Of a stretch of DNA of 64,000 nucleotides, positions 61,714-64,000 are shown piece by piece (position 1 is the first letter of the stretch; every line of letters begins with the position of its first letter). The translations under genes and the position numbers were made by a program. A model generated the notes under the pieces. That model searched no databases. It worked only from the letters and a program-made list of their open reading frames with translations, and was not told the origin of the DNA. Origin of the DNA: Mesomycoplasma ovipneumoniae ATCC 29419 (lineage in GTDB: Bacteria; Bacillota_I; Bacilli_A; Mycoplasmatales; Metamycoplasmataceae); assembly GCF_028885435.1 (NCBI RefSeq), contig NZ_CP118522.1, positions 868,001 through 932,000 on the forward strand, read 5' to 3'.

Positions 61714-63135
61714 ATGCATGAGAATGTTAGTCAAAAATTAAATGGGCAAGTTTTTACACCAGATTTATTGGTTGACCTTATTTTAGATCAAGCTGGTTAC
61801 AAAGAAAACATACTTAAAAAACATATTATCGATAACAGTTGCGGTAATGGTCAATTTTTAGTTAAAATTATTGAACGCTATTGCAAAGCCTTTTTTAGAG
61901 AAAATTCTAATTTAAAATCTCTTAAACATCAATTAGAAACTTATATTCATGGAATTGATATTGATGAAAAACATGTAAAAAATGCTATTTTCCGAGCAAA
62001 TTTAGTTGTTCAAAATTATAAAATTGAAGGAGTAAACTGAGATTTTAAAGCTAAAAATACCCTTGAAATCGAACATTTTAACGGAAAAATGGATTTTGTT
62101 GTCGGAAATCCACCTTATATTCGCATTCATAATTTAGATAATAATAAATTGTTGAAAAATTTTAATTTTTCAACGATTGGTATGACAGATATTTACCTTG
62201 CTTTTTATGAAATTGGTATTAAAATGTTAAGTGAAAATGGAATTTTATCTTATGTTAGTCCATCTTCATTTTTTACATCCAAAGCAGGCTCAATTTTTCG
62301 GGAATTTTTATACAAAAATAAAATCATAAAATCAGTTGTCGATCATAAACATCACCAATTTTTTAAGGCAACAACTTATACAACAATTTTCACAATTGAC
62401 AAATCGGCTAGAAATCAAGTGGTCGATTATTTTAATTTTGACAGTAAAACAAATTCAATTTTTCTTGTTTCTAAATTAGAATATGAACAATTTTATTTAG
62501 ATAACAATTTTTATTTTTCAACCCCAGAAAAGCTAACTTTTCTAAAAGAAATTATTTACAACAAGAAAAAAAGTGATATTAGTGTCAAAAATGGTTTGGC
62601 AACTTTAGCTGATTCAGTTTTTATTGGCGATTTTAACTTTAATTCTAAATATATTTTGCCCGTTTTAAAAGCATCAAATGGCAAATGAGCAAAAATTATT
62701 TTTCCGTATAATACCAAAAATTTCCAAATTATTTCAGATTCTGAATTAAAACAGCAACTTGAAATTTTTGAACACCTTAATTTTTTCAAAGAAAAACTTC
62801 AAAAACGTAGTTTTGACCATTTAAATAAGAATTTTTGATATAGTTTTGGTCGAAGACAAGCTATTTCAGACACTGATAAAGAAAGGTTGGTTCTAAATTC
62901 ATTAGTCAAGGAAAACAAACCTTTAAAAATAAGTTTAATTCAAAAAAATACCTGTATTTATAGTGGTTTTTACATTATAAGTGAGAAAATTGACTATAAA
63001 TCAATTGCTGAAAAATTACAAAGTAAAGTTTTTCTTGACTTTGTAGAATTATTAGGAAAGTACAAAAATGGTGGTTATTATACTTTTTCAACAAAAGATG
63101 TTAAAAAATATTTAGACTTTATGTTAGGGACGTAA
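61714..63135 (+). CDS. N6-adenine DNA methyltransferase (type II modification enzyme)
   Basis: 473 aa, class gamma order of motifs. GQVFTPDLLVDLILD (motif X-like), IIDNSCGNGQFLVKI (motif I, SAM binding), YIHGIDIDEKHVKNA (motif II) and the catalytic NPPYIRIH (motif IV) near residue 131, then MLSENGILSYVSPSSFF. The target-recognition part is C-terminal. TGA Trp codons divide the frame. The restriction gene begins at the next base after its stop. Confidence 0.88.
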
Positions 63136-63924
63136 ATGAAAAAATTAAATAATGACTTTTTAGAAATAATTAAAGAAAGTTTTATATCTTATCTTCATAA
63201 AGGGTCGTCAAGATCGAATGAAAAAATAAAGATAATTCATAGTTTTGTTGCTAATTCAATGTTGCAAAACTTAGACCAAGATTTTAAAATATATTCATTA
63301 GGTTTTGATAACGGAAATCAATTTCAAAAAGAAGCTAAAATGATCGGCCGGTATTATGATAAAAAAGTAGATATTGGAATTGAATATAAAAACGAAATAA
63401 TTGCTGGTATAGGTCTTAAGTTTGTTGTGCAAAATTATTTACAAAATTCAATAAATTATTTTGAAAATATGCTTGGAGAAACCGCCAATATTCGTAGTCA
63501 AAATGATAAATTATATTTTCAGATCTTAATTATTTTTGAACAGATTCCTTATTTTTCTAAAAATAGAATCAACAAAAAATGGGAAAAATTAAATTATAAG
63601 AACTTTCTTAAATATGCAAAACTTTCAACTGAAAATCAATCAGATTTTAGACATATACCTAATAAAGTTTTAATTGTAATTATCAATTTTGCTTGCTTAA
63701 ATTTAGAAAATAAATCTAAACACAATAATATAAATGAAATTGAAAATTTTGAGGATTATAAAACGGTCGCTAATTTTCACCTTGATAATTGTTTCAATGC
63801 TCTTGAATTTTCAAATATACTAAAACCAATAGAAACTCAAATCCAAAATTCCGTAATAATAAATGATTATGATGATTTTATTAATAGAATCAGTTATTTA
63901 ATTAAAGGGCATGTGAAAAATTAA
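63136..63924 (+). CDS. Putative type II restriction endonuclease
   Basis: 262 aa partner of the methyltransferase, start ATG directly after its TAA. VDIGIEYKNEIIAGIGLKFV resembles a PD-(D/E)xK core (Asp ... Lys), with Gly at the position where an acidic residue is more common. The following NYLQNSINYFENMLGETANI is a pattern I associate with a family of type II endonucleases. Specificity is unknown. The last 76 bases of the window hold no gene. Confidence 0.7.
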   Translation: MKKLNNDFLEIIKESFISYLHKGSSRSNEKIKIIHSFVANSMLQNLDQDFKIYSLGFDNGNQFQKEAKMIGRYYDKKVDIGIEYKNEIIAGIGLKFVVQNYLQNSINYFENMLGETANIRSQNDKLYFQILIIFEQIPYFSKNRINKKWEKLNYKNFLKYAKLSTENQSDFRHIPNKVLIVIINFACLNLENKSKHNNINEIENFEDYKTVANFHLDNCFNALEFSNILKPIETQIQNSVIINDYDDFINRISYLIKGHVKN

Positions 63925-64000
63925 ATTTTTAAATATCTTAAAATTAATAATTTTTCTATTAAATGAAGGTAAAAACACAACTATTTTATATAAAGTATTA

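Overview
The window is from an AT-rich mollicute that reads UGA as tryptophan: almost every long protein here stays open only if in-frame TGA is decoded as Trp. Gene content and order (rplI next to a c-di-AMP phosphodiesterase gene, no rpmD in the spc operon, mannitol PTS, type II-A CRISPR-Cas) fit a respiratory Mycoplasma of the hyopneumoniae/ovipneumoniae/dispar group. The species cannot be fixed from the sequence alone. No rRNA or tRNA gene was recognised.

Layout. 1-5431 (minus): dnaB (cut by the window edge), rplI, gdpP-like and leuS. 5432-16486: a type II-A CRISPR-Cas locus. It has two near-identical tracrRNA genes, then cas1-cas2-csn2 on the plus strand, then an array of 45 repeats (36 bp) with about 30-bp spacers read in the same direction, and finally cas9 (1238 aa) on the opposite strand, converging on the array. 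An IS3-type element has inserted into one spacer and splits the array 33+12 repeats. A fossil repeat lies beyond cas9. 16893-18373: an unrecognised acidic protein and a trypsin-like exported protease. 18691-33751 (minus): the S10-spc-alpha ribosomal superoperon with secY, adk, map, infA and rpoA. It carries a promoter and a hairpin exactly where rpmD would be.

34059-37442 (minus, then plus): an MFS transporter, a nucleotidyltransferase/M42-peptidase fusion and decayed repeats. 37750-48101 (plus): two tandem copies of a three-gene cassette, each a secreted 223-224 aa protein, a large exported helical protein and a MacB/FtsX-like ABC transporter with fused ATPase and permease. 48181-54372: four paralogous 243-247 aa membrane proteins, one directly downstream of a 275 aa protein with a glycine-zipper membrane segment. 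The other three are preceded by what look like 3' remnants of that same gene. This resembles an expanded toxin/bacteriocin-immunity island, which is an inference. Two degenerate tracrRNA-like/CRISPR-repeat-like sequences lie in the repeated spacers of this island. A frameshifted nucleotidyltransferase gene is also here.

54851-59468: mannitol PTS genes mtlA-mtlD-mtlF (minus) and a divergent RpiR-type regulator. 59648-61577: two paralogous multi-pass membrane proteins. 61714-63924: a DNA adenine methyltransferase followed immediately by a putative restriction endonuclease.

Functionally, housekeeping blocks alternate with defence (CRISPR, restriction-modification), a mobile element and a duplicated exporter/secreted-protein island. 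The least explained parts are that island and the extra tracrRNA-like copies.
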